DNA of 58,661 nucleotides, taken from the NCBI GenBank assembly GCA_946482595.1, contig CAMLSD010000018.1, positions 1-58,661 on the forward strand, given 5' to 3'. Source of the DNA: an uncultured Comamonadaceae bacterium (GTDB taxonomy: Bacteria > Pseudomonadota > Gammaproteobacteria > Burkholderiales > Burkholderiaceae). How positions within the stretch are numbered: the stretch's first letter is position 1; every line of letters starts with the position of its first letter. The notes beneath the pieces were generated by a model. It made no database searches and was not told the DNA's origin. It saw only the letters and a program-made list of their open reading frames with translations. The translations under genes were made by a program, and so were the position numbers. This document shows, in pieces, positions 8,451 through 16,967 of the stretch.

Positions 8451-8786
8451 ATGTCGGCAGGTGACTGGAAAGACCTCTATGCGGCGGCCGTGGCCGGCAA
8501 CGAAGCGCTGGTGCGCTATCACATCGACGCCGGGGTGAACCCCAACCACCAGCACCCCGAGATCATGTGCACGCCGCTGGTGGCCAGCCTGATCCACGGT
8601 CATGACGGCATTGCCCAGTACCTGCTCGATCACGGCGCTGACCCCGGGCTGCGCTCCGAGTTCGACGGCCTGACGCCGCTGCAGGCTGCCCGCCGCCATG
8701 GACGCACGCGGTTTGTGGACCGCCTTCAGCAGATGGGGGCCCGCGACGAACGCCAGCCGTTCTGGTGGCGATGGCTGCCGGTGTGA
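8451..8786 (+). CDS. Small ankyrin-repeat protein
   Basis: A 111-residue protein starting MSAGDWKDLYAAAVAGNEAL. It has about three ankyrin repeats: LYAAAVAGNEALVRYHIDAG, then TPLVASLIHGHDGIAQYLLD followed by HGADPG, then GLTPLQAARRHGRTRFVDRL. It ends with the Trp-rich tail PFWWRWLPV. Ankyrin repeats bind proteins. There is no signal peptide, so it is likely cytoplasmic. Its last codons overlap the start of the following hydrolase gene by 16 bp in another frame, suggesting co-transcription. Confidence 0.85.
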   Translation: MSAGDWKDLYAAAVAGNEALVRYHIDAGVNPNHQHPEIMCTPLVASLIHGHDGIAQYLLDHGADPGLRSEFDGLTPLQAARRHGRTRFVDRLQQMGARDERQPFWWRWLPV

Positions 8787-9556
8787 GCCGCTGGCTGCTG
8801 CGCATGCTGGGCCTGGGGCTGCTGCTGTACGTCGGCCTGTGCGCCGTGCTGTATGTGTTCCAGCGTGCACTGATCTACCACCCGCAGCCGCGTGACCCGG
8901 GCAGCCGGGCCGCGGTGATCACGCTGCCGACCGACGCCGGAGACGTGCGGGTGACAACACGTGCACGCGATGGCGCGCGGGCCGTGCTGTACCTCGGCGG
9001 CAATGCCGAGGACGTGACCTGGAGCCTGCCCGATCTGGAACAGGCCTTTCCCGACCACGCGCTGTACCTGATGCACTACCGGGGTTACGGGGGCAGTGCC
9101 GGGGTGCCCAGCGAGCAGGCCCTGGTGTCCGACGCGCTGGCGCTGTTCGACCGTTTGCAGTCGCAGCATCCCGGTGTCACGGTGATCGGCCGCAGCCTGG
9201 GCAGCGGGGTGGCCGTGCAGGTGGCGGCGCAGCGGCCGGTCGAACAGCTCGTGCTGGTCACCCCGTACGACAGCATCGAGGCGCTGGCAGCGCGGCAGTT
9301 TCCCTTTGTGCCGGTGCGCTGGCTCCTGAAGGACCGGTTCGAGTCATGGCGGCATGCGCCGCGGGTGCGCGCGCCGACCCTGGTGCTGGCCGCCGAACAT
9401 GACGAGGTCATCCCGCGCAGCCACACCGAAACCCTGCTGCGGCACCTGCGCACCGACATCCTGCGCCTGGAGGTGATCGACGGCACGGGCCACAACACCA
9501 TCGGTTCGCATCCGCGCTATGTGCAGATGCTGCGCAGCGTCGCCGACAGGCGGTGA
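8771..9556 (+). CDS. Membrane-anchored alpha/beta hydrolase (Bem46/ABHD13-like)
   Basis: About 261 residues from ATG 8771; a GTG at 8765 is also possible. Residues 5-30 are a hydrophobic anchor (WLLRMLGLGLLLYVGLCAVL). Then comes the family signature FQRALIYHPQPRDPG, oxyanion strand LYLGGNAEDV, motif HYRGYGGSAG, nucleophile elbow GRSLGS with Ser142, acid residue in EHDEVIP, and catalytic His in GTGHNTI. The product is a periplasm-facing or membrane-bound serine esterase or peptidase of unknown substrate. It overlaps the ankyrin gene, so the two may act together. Confidence 0.88.
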   Translation: MAAGVSRWLLRMLGLGLLLYVGLCAVLYVFQRALIYHPQPRDPGSRAAVITLPTDAGDVRVTTRARDGARAVLYLGGNAEDVTWSLPDLEQAFPDHALYLMHYRGYGGSAGVPSEQALVSDALALFDRLQSQHPGVTVIGRSLGSGVAVQVAAQRPVEQLVLVTPYDSIEALAARQFPFVPVRWLLKDRFESWRHAPRVRAPTLVLAAEHDEVIPRSHTETLLRHLRTDILRLEVIDGTGHNTIGSHPRYVQMLRSVADRR

Positions 9557-9571
9557 ATGCACCGGCGATGA

Positions 9572-9585
9572 CCGGCCTTTGCCGG
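9572..9585 (+). terminator. Short hairpin after the hydrolase gene
   Basis: CCGGC (9572-9576) and GCCGG (9581-9585) flank a CTTT loop 16 bases past the stop at 9556. The stem is short and no T-run follows, so this is only a weak terminator candidate. Confidence 0.25.
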
Positions 9586-9677
9586 CCGGCGCCGCCCGGC
9601 TACCATCGGCGCCGGGGCGCTCGACAGGCCCCGAACAGACCGCTCGAACCCACAACGTCCACCCTTAGCCTCTTTCC

Positions 9678-10004
9678 ATGAGCCTGACCTTCAAGCTGCT
9701 GCTGGCCGCCATCGCCGCGTTCATCGTCATTGCCATCTGGCCCTCGCGACAGTCCGACACCCGCATGATGGCGCAGGCGCGCCAGGTCTTCCATCAGTCC
9801 TGCGTGGCCAAGGGCACCGAACAGAAGGTGCTGCCGGCCGACCGCCTGGAGACCTTCTGCGGCTGTTCGGCCGAGAAGGCGGTGTCCGACCTGGGCACCG
9901 AAGGTGTCAAGCGCGTGAATGCGGCCAACTCGCTCACGGATTCAGACCGGGAGCTGATCGACACGGTGCAGAAGGTCTGCCTCGAGATGGCGGGCGGCCG
10001 CTGA
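9678..10004 (+). CDS. Small membrane-anchored cysteine-containing protein
   Basis: A 108-residue protein with an N-terminal hydrophobic segment (LLLAAIAAFIVIAIW) that can serve as anchor or uncleaved signal. The rest would be periplasmic and carries four cysteines (FHQSCVAK, ETFCGCSAEKA, QKVCLEM), probably paired as disulfides, in a helical layout. No metal or haem motif is evident: CGC is not CXXCH. The family is unknown to me. It stands between the hydrolase and the PPOX-thioesterase fusion on the same strand. Confidence 0.7.
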   Translation: MSLTFKLLLAAIAAFIVIAIWPSRQSDTRMMAQARQVFHQSCVAKGTEQKVLPADRLETFCGCSAEKAVSDLGTEGVKRVNAANSLTDSDRELIDTVQKVCLEMAGGR

Positions 10005-10044
10005 CAGTCGTGGTGTTCACGGCGATGCACGTGCAGGTGACCCG

Positions 10045-11046
10045 ATGCTGAGCGACGAGGTGCTCGACCTGATGCAGCGCAGCGTGCTGTGCTGGCTGGC
10101 GACCGTTGATGCCCGTGGCCGACCCAACGTGTCGCCAAAGGAAGTGTTCACCGCCCACGGCCGCAACACCGTGCTGATCGCGCACATCGCCTCGCCGGGC
10201 AGCGTGCGCAATCTGGGCGTCAACGCACAGGCCTGCCTGAGCTTCATCGACGTCTTCAGCCAGAAGGGCTGCAAGCTGCGCGGCACGGCCGAGGTCGTGT
10301 TGCCCGACGAGGCAGGTTTTGCCGAGCTGGCTGCACCGCTGGTGGCCATCACGCAAGGCGTCTTTCCGATCCGTGCGGTGATGGTGCTGACGGTCACCGA
10401 GGTCGAATCCATCCTGGCGCCCAGCTACCGCATGGTGCCCGGCACCACCGAGGCCGCCCAGCGCGACAGCGCCATGCGCACCTACGGCGTGATGCCGCGA
10501 ACGCCGGCGCCGGCTGCGGCCGACGTCTCGGGCCTGGCCACGGTGACGGCCACGGTGACGGCCACGATGACGGCCACAGCAACGGCCGGTGGGGGCACGC
10601 CCGACCTGCAGCAGTACCTGCACCAGCACATCCCGCTGTCGGCGGCCATGCAGGTGCAGGTGATGCAGGCCACGCCAGAGGCCGTGGTGCTGCGCGCGCC
10701 GCTGGCGCCGAACATCAACCACCGCGAGACGGTGTTCGGCGGCAGCGCGTCGGCGTTGGGCATCCTGGCTGCCTGGTCGCTGCTGCATGTGCGCTTGCGG
10801 GGGGCCGGCCTGACCGGGCGCCTGGTCATCCAGCGCAACACCATGGATTACCTGGCACCGATGGCGGGTGAGTTCGAGGCCCGTGCCGCACTGGGCGATC
10901 CGGCCGACTGGCAGCGATTCGAGCGCATGCTGCAGCGCAAGGGCACCGGACGCATCAGCGTGGCCGCCGAGCTGAGTTGTGCGGGCCAACGTGCCGGTGC
11001 GCTGGTGGGCGAGTTCGTGGCGCTGGATGCAGCCCGCGACGCCTGA
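10045..11046 (+). CDS. PPOX-type flavin/FMN-binding domain fused to a YiiD-C-type thioesterase
   Basis: A 333-residue two-domain protein. Residues 1-130 match the pyridoxamine 5'-phosphate oxidase-like split barrel (SVLCWLATVDARGRPNVSPK, then IASPGSVRNLGVNAQACLSF and GCKLRGTAEVV). Residues 186-330 match the hot-dog thioesterase domain seen at the C-terminus of YiiD/FabY-like proteins (LHQHIPLSAAMQVQVMQA, then APLAPNINHRETVFGGSASA). Residues 165-181 are a Thr/Ala/Val linker encoded by four 12-bp repeats (10537-10584). The domains are each recognisable; the pairing is unusual. The role may be flavin- or quinone-linked acyl metabolism, but this is speculative. Confidence 0.82.
   Translation: MLSDEVLDLMQRSVLCWLATVDARGRPNVSPKEVFTAHGRNTVLIAHIASPGSVRNLGVNAQACLSFIDVFSQKGCKLRGTAEVVLPDEAGFAELAAPLVAITQGVFPIRAVMVLTVTEVESILAPSYRMVPGTTEAAQRDSAMRTYGVMPRTPAPAAADVSGLATVTATVTATMTATATAGGGTPDLQQYLHQHIPLSAAMQVQVMQATPEAVVLRAPLAPNINHRETVFGGSASALGILAAWSLLHVRLRGAGLTGRLVIQRNTMDYLAPMAGEFEARAALGDPADWQRFERMLQRKGTGRISVAAELSCAGQRAGALVGEFVALDAARDA
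10537..10587 (+). repeat. 12-bp tandem repeat, four copies, encoding an interdomain linker
   Basis: Units GCCACGGTGACG (10537-10548 and 10549-10560), GCCACGATGACG (10561-10572) and GCCACAGCAACG (10573-10584) follow one another without gaps. They code for the TV/TA-rich linker of the PPOX-thioesterase fusion. Because the unit is a multiple of three, copy-number change would alter linker length without a frameshift. Confidence 0.85.
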
Positions 11047-11108
11047 AGCGGCACGTCAGGCGCGGCGCCCAGGGGCGTGCCCCCAGATCCTGCCGCGGCG
11101 CGGGGCGT

Positions 11109-11852
11109 TCAGCCCAGCCACTGGCTCAGCTCGGCTGACAGCCCGATCGAGGGCGGCTGAGCCGCTGCGGCGCCTCGGCCCGTGACGCCGCGCTGGTGCG
11201 CCAGCGCCAGGGCATGCTGCACGCCTGCGTCCACGCTGTCGATCAGCGGCACGCCCACAGCAGGCGCGATGCGCGCCGCCAGGCCCGCCAGGCCGGCACC
11301 ACCGATGATGATGCTGCCCAGCCCGGGGTGTTGCCGACAGACCGCTCGGCAGGCCTCGATCAGCAGGGCTTCGGCGCGTTGCGGTGCGGCGGCCAGTTCG
11401 CCCCCGGTGGCCGTCAGCGTGTGGATGCAGCGCAGCGGCGCATCCAGTGCAAGCGCCTGGGCCAGCCGCCTGAGCATCGGCCCCCAGGCCACACCGGCCG
11501 TGACGATGGCATACGTGCCCTGTGCGGCCGCTGCCAGCATCGCCGCTTCAGCCAGCCCGGTGACCGGTGTGGGTGAGGCTTCGCGCAGGGCCCACAGTCC
11601 CGGGTCGCCAAAACAGCCGATCAGCACGCTGTCGGGCAGGCCGTGCCCGGCGGCATGGGCCGCCAGCGTGTCGAGTGCGGCGTGGGCGGCGATGGCCAGA
11701 CCCGCTTCGGTGCTGATGTAGGCCGGGCCGAACCGGGCCGTGGCCGTGTCGATCAGCGCCTGGTCTGCGCAGCAGGCCGCGGCGTGATGCGCCAGCATGG
11801 CCGTGATGGCCGGGGTGGTGTTCGGGTTGAGGATCAGCAGGCGGGGTCGCAT
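11109..11852 (-). CDS. Asp/Glu/hydantoin racemase-like protein
   Basis: A 247-residue protein of the two-domain racemase fold. The N-terminal strand LLILNPNTTPAITAML is typical of the hydantoin/allantoin racemase branch, followed by IGCFGDPGL with the first catalytic Cys80. The second catalytic cysteine, expected in a (I/L)GCAG block, is replaced: the sequence reads IIIGGAGLAGLA with Gly185 there. The protein may therefore not racemise by the two-base mechanism. It is the last gene of the ABC importer operon, seven bases behind the GntR regulator gene. This suggests that the imported ligand is a ureide, hydantoin or amino-acid derivative. Confidence 0.8.
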   Translation of the reverse strand: MRPRLLILNPNTTPAITAMLAHHAAACCADQALIDTATARFGPAYISTEAGLAIAAHAALDTLAAHAAGHGLPDSVLIGCFGDPGLWALREASPTPVTGLAEAAMLAAAAQGTYAIVTAGVAWGPMLRRLAQALALDAPLRCIHTLTATGGELAAAPQRAEALLIEACRAVCRQHPGLGSIIIGGAGLAGLAARIAPAVGVPLIDSVDAGVQHALALAHQRGVTGRGAAAAQPPSIGLSAELSQWLG

Positions 11853-11859
11853 GGGCCGC

Positions 11860-12627
11860 TCACGAGCCGAACAGGCTGAGCAGGTCGACGGGGCCGCGCT
11901 CGGCCAGCGTGAAGTCGAGCATGGCTTCCAGGTGGGACAGGTGGCGCTGCATCAGTTCACCGGCGGCGCGTTCGTCGCCCAGGCGGATCGCCGCCAGCAG
12001 ACCGCGGTGCTCATGGCAGCCGCAACCCCCGTTGCGGGTGGGGTGCACCGTGCCGGTGGCCTCCGGTGTGCCGTAGCTCATCAGGACCAGCGAGGTGCGC
12101 GACACCATCTCGCGCAGCACCCGGTCCAGGGTGCGGTGGCCGGAGCGCGCGCCGATCAGCAGATGGAAGTCGCCGCTCAGGCGGATGGCCCGGCTGCGGT
12201 CGCCTCGGGCGCGCGCCTCTTCTTCCTGGTCGATGTAGAGCGCCAGGTTGCGCAGGTCGGCCGGCGTGGCCACGCGCATGAAACGCGACAGCAGCGTGGG
12301 CTCGATCATGCGCCGCACTTCGAACACCTCCTTCGCCTCGTCGGCCGACGGTCGGGACACCGAGGCTCCCCGGTGTGGCGTGAGGGTCACGAGCTGCTCG
12401 TTGGCCAGGCGGATCAGCACATGGCGGATGCGGGTGCGCGAGACACCGAAGGCCTGGCCGAGCTTGTCCTCGACCAGCTTGGTGCCCGGCACCAGGCGAT
12501 GGTCCAGGATGGCCGAGACGATGCGTTCATGGATGTCCGCGTCGCTGAGCCCGGGCATCTCGTGCGGGCTGGGCAGGGTGTGCGCGGCGGTGGGCGTGAG
12601 CATGGGGTCCAGTCCTGAAAAGGTCAT
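11860..12627 (-). CDS. GntR-family transcriptional regulator, FCD subfamily
   Basis: About 255 residues. The ATG at 12627 overlaps the permease stop as ATGA; an internal ATG at 12603 is an alternative. Residues 30-95 are the GntR winged helix (GTKLVEDKLGQAFGVSRTRI, then RHVLIRLANEQLVTL). Residues 105-240 are the FCD helical sensor domain, with metal-ligand-type histidines in FHLLIGARSGH and GCHEHRGLLAAI. Cytoplasmic ligand-responsive regulator, presumably of its own ABC operon. A 34-bp dyad at 16968-17001 upstream of the operon is a candidate operator. Confidence 0.9.
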   Translation of the reverse strand: MTFSGLDPMLTPTAAHTLPSPHEMPGLSDADIHERIVSAILDHRLVPGTKLVEDKLGQAFGVSRTRIRHVLIRLANEQLVTLTPHRGASVSRPSADEAKEVFEVRRMIEPTLLSRFMRVATPADLRNLALYIDQEEEARARGDRSRAIRLSGDFHLLIGARSGHRTLDRVLREMVSRTSLVLMSYGTPEATGTVHPTRNGGCGCHEHRGLLAAIRLGDERAAGELMQRHLSHLEAMLDFTLAERGPVDLLSLFGS

Positions 12628-13505
12628 CGGGTGCGGCGACGCCGCAGCAGTGCGCCCGTGCCGAAGGCCAGCGCCACCACGGCCAGCGAGATCACGGTGG
12701 TGAGCGAACCCAGCGCATAGATGGCCGGGGTGGTCACGGTGGTGGTCAGCCCCTGCAGTTCGAGCGGCAGGGTGTTGACGTCGCCGATCGCCTGGGACGT
12801 GCGGGCAATCTCGTCCCACGACAGCGTGAAGCCGAACATGCCGATGCCCACCACCGAGGGCCCGATCAGCGGCAGCACCACATGGCGGAAGGTCTGCCAG
12901 GGGCTCGCGCCCAGGTCGCGGGCGGCTTCCTCGTAGGCGGTGTTGAAGCGGTTGAAGACGGCAAACATGATCAGCAGCCCGAACGGCAGCGTCCAGGTCA
13001 GGTGGGCGCCCAGCGCCGACGTGGCAAGGCCCAGGCTGGTGCCGTAGTTTTCCAGTGTGGTGGTCGCGCCCAGCGCATCGAGCAGCCACTTCAAGCCGCT
13101 GTCGATCAGACGGAACTGCAGCCCGATGCCCAGCGAGATGATGATCGAGGGCATGATGAGGCTGGCCACCGTGACGTAGAACAGGCCGTCGGCGCCGCGC
13201 AGCGGCTTGCGAAAGGCCAGCCCGGCCAGGACCGACAGCAGCACGGTCAGCAGCATCACCGCCGTGCCCAGCGCCAGCGAGCGGCGCAGTGCCGCACCGA
13301 TGTCGACCACGCCCAGCCCTTCCATCAGCTCGCGGTACCAGTGCAGCGACCAGCCGCGCATCGGGAAGGTCAGGCCGCCTTCCGGCCCCTGGAAGCTCAG
13401 CACGAAGATCGTGATCACCGGGCCGTACATGAACAGCATGAACAGCGCAAACACCAGGGCCAGCCCGAAGAATCCCGGCCCGCGGCCGTGACGGTGCACA
13501 TTCAT
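12624..13505 (-). CDS. ABC transporter permease, spermidine/putrescine (PotC) type
   Basis: A 293-residue inner-membrane protein with six predicted helices, beginning MNVHRHGRGPGFFGLALVFA. The EAA loop that contacts the ATPase is EEAARDLGASPWQTFRHVVL, matching the EAA---G---------I-LP pattern. Its ATG at 13505 shares a base with the stop of the first permease (TGATG), and its stop overlaps the GntR start. It forms the second half of the heterodimeric pore of the PotABCD-like importer. Confidence 0.92.
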   Translation of the reverse strand: MNVHRHGRGPGFFGLALVFALFMLFMYGPVITIFVLSFQGPEGGLTFPMRGWSLHWYRELMEGLGVVDIGAALRRSLALGTAVMLLTVLLSVLAGLAFRKPLRGADGLFYVTVASLIMPSIIISLGIGLQFRLIDSGLKWLLDALGATTTLENYGTSLGLATSALGAHLTWTLPFGLLIMFAVFNRFNTAYEEAARDLGASPWQTFRHVVLPLIGPSVVGIGMFGFTLSWDEIARTSQAIGDVNTLPLELQGLTTTVTTPAIYALGSLTTVISLAVVALAFGTGALLRRRRTR

Positions 13506-14389
13506 CACAGCTCCCTTCGCAGGTCGACCAGGCGGGTCAGCGCCCAGATGATCATCAAGACCACCGCCAGCAGGATCACCGCATTGGCCGCGGCCAGCGG
13601 GAACTGCAGGTAGGAGGTCTGCACCTGGATGATCTTCCCCACCGAAGCGATCTGCTGGCCGCCCATCACGCCCACCGTGACGAAGTCGCCCATCACGATC
13701 GTGATCACGAAGATCGAGCCGATCAGGATGCCCGTGCGCGACAGCGGGATGACCACGTTCCAGACGGTCTGCCAGGCCGAGGCACCCGCATCGCTGGCAG
13801 CCTCGATCAGTGAACGGTCGATGCGCATCATCGAGTTGAAGATGGGCACGATCATGAACATCGTGTACAGGTGCACCAGCGCCAGCACCACCGAGAAATG
13901 GCTGAACAGCAGCCACTCCACCGGCTCGTCGACCAGCCCCGCACCCAGCAGCGCCTGGTTCACCAGCCCATGGCGGCCCAGCAGCGGCACCCACGAGATC
14001 ATGCGGATCACGTTCGAGGTCCAGAACGGGATGGTGCACAGGATGAACAGCACCGTCTGCAGCGTGCTCGAGTGCACATGGAAGGCGAGGAAATACGCCA
14101 CCGAAAAGCCCAGCACCAGCGTGATCAGCCAGGTGAGCACACACAGCATCGCCGTGGACAGGTAGGTGCGCAGCGTCACGCACAGCTCGTCGGTGTTGCC
14201 GCAGCCCTCGAAGATCGCGAGGTAGTTCTTGACGGTGAAGGCGGGCAGCAGCTCGTATTCGTTGAAGTCCCAGAAGCTCACCATCACGACAAGCCCCAGC
14301 GGGATCAGAAAGAAGAACGCGAACACGGCCGCCAGCGGCATGGCCTGGAGCCAGGCGGCAGGGCCCTGGCGAAGCGTGGTGGGTGTCAT
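13505..14389 (-). CDS. ABC transporter permease, spermidine/putrescine (PotB) type
   Basis: A 294-residue inner-membrane protein starting MTPTTLRQGPAAWLQAMPLA. It has six helices, and a characteristic PotB-like periplasmic loop after helix 1 (FWDFNEYELLPAFTVKNYLA). The EAA loop is IEAASDAGASAWQTVWNVVI. The start at 14389 is preferred over a start 33 codons upstream, which only adds a Pro/Ala-rich tail. Works with the downstream permease and the ATPase encoded upstream. Confidence 0.92.
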   Translation of the reverse strand: MTPTTLRQGPAAWLQAMPLAAVFAFFFLIPLGLVVMVSFWDFNEYELLPAFTVKNYLAIFEGCGNTDELCVTLRTYLSTAMLCVLTWLITLVLGFSVAYFLAFHVHSSTLQTVLFILCTIPFWTSNVIRMISWVPLLGRHGLVNQALLGAGLVDEPVEWLLFSHFSVVLALVHLYTMFMIVPIFNSMMRIDRSLIEAASDAGASAWQTVWNVVIPLSRTGILIGSIFVITIVMGDFVTVGVMGGQQIASVGKIIQVQTSYLQFPLAAANAVILLAVVLMIIWALTRLVDLRREL

Positions 14390-14468
14390 GGCGTGCACAG
14401 GGTGGGCCGCCCCTTCCGCGCACGCGGGAGGGGCAGGGGACAGGGGGTGGTGTGAGGGAAGGGCAGCC

Positions 14469-15758
14469 TCAGGCCGCCACGAACTCATTCCACTTCTGCA
14501 CCATGTAGTTGTTCTCGTCCATCACCGCATTCCAGCAGGCGATTGCGCCCATGCGCTGCTCGTACGATCCACCGTCACGCACCTTGCCGGCCTTCTCCAG
14601 CACATCGCCATTGGGCGACTTGATGTCTTTTTCGGCGGGTTTGCCTTCCATCCAGTAGGCCCACTCATAGGGCTCCATCTTCGCCTTGGCGGTCTCGAGC
14701 ACCGCGCTGTAGTAGCCCTGGCGATTCAGGTAGGCGCCCGCCCAGCCGTCGAGGAACCAGTTGATGAATTCATAGGCCCCGTCGAGCTTGCGGCCGCTGA
14801 GCGTGGCCGGCACCCCAAAGCCAGCGGCCCAGGCACGATAGCCTTCCTTCAACGGCTGGAAGGTGCAGGCCAGGCCCTTGGTGCGCACGGCGGTCACGGC
14901 GGGCGACCACATCGACTGGATCACGACCTCGCCCGAGGCCATCAGGTTCACGCTTTCGTTGAAGTCCTTCCACAGGCTGCGGAACTGGCCGGCCTTCTTG
15001 GCCTCGATCAGCGTCTTGATCGTGAGGTCGATCTCCTTGCGGGTCATGTTGCCCTTGTCGGGGTACTTGTACAGGCCCATGGCCTCGACCACCATCGCGG
15101 CGTCCATGATGCCGATCGAGGGAATGTTCAGGATCGCGGCCTTGCCCTTGAACTCGGGGTTGAGCAGTTCGGCCCAGGAGCTGATCGGCCGCTTGATGAG
15201 GTCGGGCCGGATGCCCAGCGTGTCGGCGTTGTAGACGGTGGGGATCAGCGTCATGAACTGCGTGGGTGCGTCGGCGAACTTCTTCGACCGGGCGCCCTCG
15301 AGGAACATCACCTTTTTCGGTGCCGTGCCCTGGTCCCCGACCTTCTTGCCGGCGATCTCGCCCCGCGTGAACAGCGGCGTGATCTTGTCGGCATGCTTGA
15401 TGCGCTTGCTGTCGATGCCCAGCAGGTTGCCGGTGGGAATGATCTTCTTGAGCGAGAAGTACTCGGTGTCGATCAGGTCGAAGGAGTTCGGTGCGGTGAC
15501 GGCACGTTTGGTGACGTCGTCGGTCGTGACCGCGACGTACTGGATCCGGATGCCGGTGTCGGCCTCGAACTTCTCGGCAATGGCCTTGTCCTGGTTGACT
15601 GCGGTGCCCAGGTAGCGCAGCACGATCTTGTCCTGTGCATGGATGGCCGGGCCGAAGCCGGCCGCGAGGATGCCGGCCGTGCCCTTGAGCAGCGTGCGGC
15701 GGTGGCGGTCGGGTTCGGCGTCGATCGGGGTCGGGGCGGGCGGACGGATGTCGGACAT
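14469..15758 (-). CDS. ABC transporter substrate-binding protein, PotD type
   Basis: A 429-residue secreted receptor. AAGGAG lies upstream of ATG 15758. The leader has RHRRTLLKGTAGILAAGFG, a Tat-like RR signal, with cleavage near AIHAQ. The mature start KIVLRYLGTAVNQDKAIAEK and the hinge blocks FDLIDTEYFSLKKIIP and GEVVIQSMWSPAVTAVR place it in the spermidine/putrescine (extracellular type 1) class. At about 400 mature residues it is longer than PotD (about 325), so the ligand may differ from polyamines. Encoded between the ATPase and permease genes. Confidence 0.9.
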   Translation of the reverse strand: MSDIRPPAPTPIDAEPDRHRRTLLKGTAGILAAGFGPAIHAQDKIVLRYLGTAVNQDKAIAEKFEADTGIRIQYVAVTTDDVTKRAVTAPNSFDLIDTEYFSLKKIIPTGNLLGIDSKRIKHADKITPLFTRGEIAGKKVGDQGTAPKKVMFLEGARSKKFADAPTQFMTLIPTVYNADTLGIRPDLIKRPISSWAELLNPEFKGKAAILNIPSIGIMDAAMVVEAMGLYKYPDKGNMTRKEIDLTIKTLIEAKKAGQFRSLWKDFNESVNLMASGEVVIQSMWSPAVTAVRTKGLACTFQPLKEGYRAWAAGFGVPATLSGRKLDGAYEFINWFLDGWAGAYLNRQGYYSAVLETAKAKMEPYEWAYWMEGKPAEKDIKSPNGDVLEKAGKVRDGGSYEQRMGAIACWNAVMDENNYMVQKWNEFVAA

Positions 15759-15804
15759 GCGGTTTCTCCTTGAGGGGTGCGTCACGGGTGTGTCAGGGCG
15801 CGGG

Positions 15805-16863
15805 TCACGGGGTGGTGAGGGGCTGGGCTTCGGCCCAGCCCACATGGGCCGGCTCGCCCGGCAGCCAGGGGGCGGCGTGGAACTCGTGTTCGGGCAGCAT
15901 CGCGCTCAGCTCGCCACCGCTGGCGTCGTCGCGGCGCAAGGTCACCAGCACATAGGTGCCCTGGTACTCGGTGGCCAGCACTGTGCAGCGCAGCGGGTGC
16001 AATCCACCGCCCCCGCGCGACAGCCGGGTGTGGTCGGTGCGCACGGCCACGCGGCCGGCCGGCAGCTCGATCACGTTGTGGCCGCCCATGAAACGTGCGA
16101 CGAACTCCGAACGGGGCGCGTTGAACACCTCGTGCGGCGTGCCTTCCTGCTCGATGCGGCCGCGGTTCATCACCACCACCTTGTCGGCCAGGGCCATCGC
16201 TTCTTCCTGTGAATGCGTGACATGCACGAAGGTGAAGCCCAGGTCGCGCTGCCAGCGTTTCAGCTCGGCGCGCATCTGCACGCGCAGGAAGGGGTCGAGC
16301 GCCGACAGTGGCTCGTCCAGCAGCAGCACCCGGGGTTCGGTGATCAGCGCACGCGCCAGGGCCACCCGCTGCTGCTGCCCGCCGGACAGCTCGGCCGGCT
16401 TGCGGTGCGCATGGCCGCCCATCGCGACCAGCTCCAGCAGTTCGCGCGCCCGTGCATGACGCTGTGCGCGGGCCACGCCGCGCATCTTCAGGCTGAAGGC
16501 CACGTTGTCCAGCGCGCTGAGGTGCGGAAACAGCGCGTAGCTCTGGAACATCATCGCGGTGCCGCGATCGGAAGCCGCCAGCCGCGTGATGTTGCGTGCG
16601 CCCATCAGGATGTCGCCGTCGCTGGCCTGCTCGTGGCCGGCAATCATGCGCAGGGTCGAGGTCTTGCCGCAGCCGGAGGGACCAAGCAGGCAGCAATAGC
16701 TGCCGGCGGCGATCCGCAGGTCGATTGCATCGACGGCCACCGTCTGGCCATAACGCTTGCTCAGGCGCACCAGCTCCAGGCTGGAAGAGTCGGCTGCCGT
16801 GGCCGGTCGTGTCGGCAGGGCTGCACGCAGCGGCGCGGGATCGGAAACCGGCAGGGCACTCAA
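15805..16863 (-). CDS. ABC transporter ATPase, PotA type
   Basis: About 352 residues. I choose a TTG start at 16863 because GGAGG (16870-16874) sits six bases upstream and the encoded MSALPVSDPAPL gives a normal PotA length. Further upstream the frame is open but has no ribosome site or protein-like content. Motifs: Walker A GPSGCGKT, Q-loop MMFQSYALFPH, signature LSGGQQQRVALARAL, Walker B VLLLDEPLSALD, H-loop HVTHSQEEAMAL. A C-terminal TOBE-like regulatory domain follows (residues 250-350). First gene of the six-gene operon that runs to 11109. Confidence 0.9.
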   Translation of the reverse strand: MSALPVSDPAPLRAALPTRPATAADSSSLELVRLSKRYGQTVAVDAIDLRIAAGSYCCLLGPSGCGKTSTLRMIAGHEQASDGDILMGARNITRLAASDRGTAMMFQSYALFPHLSALDNVAFSLKMRGVARAQRHARARELLELVAMGGHAHRKPAELSGGQQQRVALARALITEPRVLLLDEPLSALDPFLRVQMRAELKRWQRDLGFTFVHVTHSQEEAMALADKVVVMNRGRIEQEGTPHEVFNAPRSEFVARFMGGHNVIELPAGRVAVRTDHTRLSRGGGGLHPLRCTVLATEYQGTYVLVTLRRDDASGGELSAMLPEHEFHAAPWLPGEPAHVGWAEAQPLTTP

Positions 16864-16967
16864 GGCGTTCCTCCATGACCTCGTGGATCGGGTCTTGCCG
16901 GTTGAACTGCAAAGGCCATGCCACATCGCCCGTGGCCCCGCAGGCAGGCGGACGGCGGGCTTGTCAG

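Noticed and set aside
10537..10587. Possible CRISPR-like repeat array
   Set aside because: The 12-bp units are contiguous, in frame and inside a coding sequence; there are no spacers.
14229..15773. Plus-strand open frame of 514 codons opposite the PotD-type receptor gene
   Set aside because: Shadow of a well-supported receptor gene with Tat signal and ribosome site.
11109..16863. Naming the importer potABCD
   Set aside because: The receptor is about 75 residues longer than PotD and the operon carries a racemase-like gene, so polyamine specificity is not supported.
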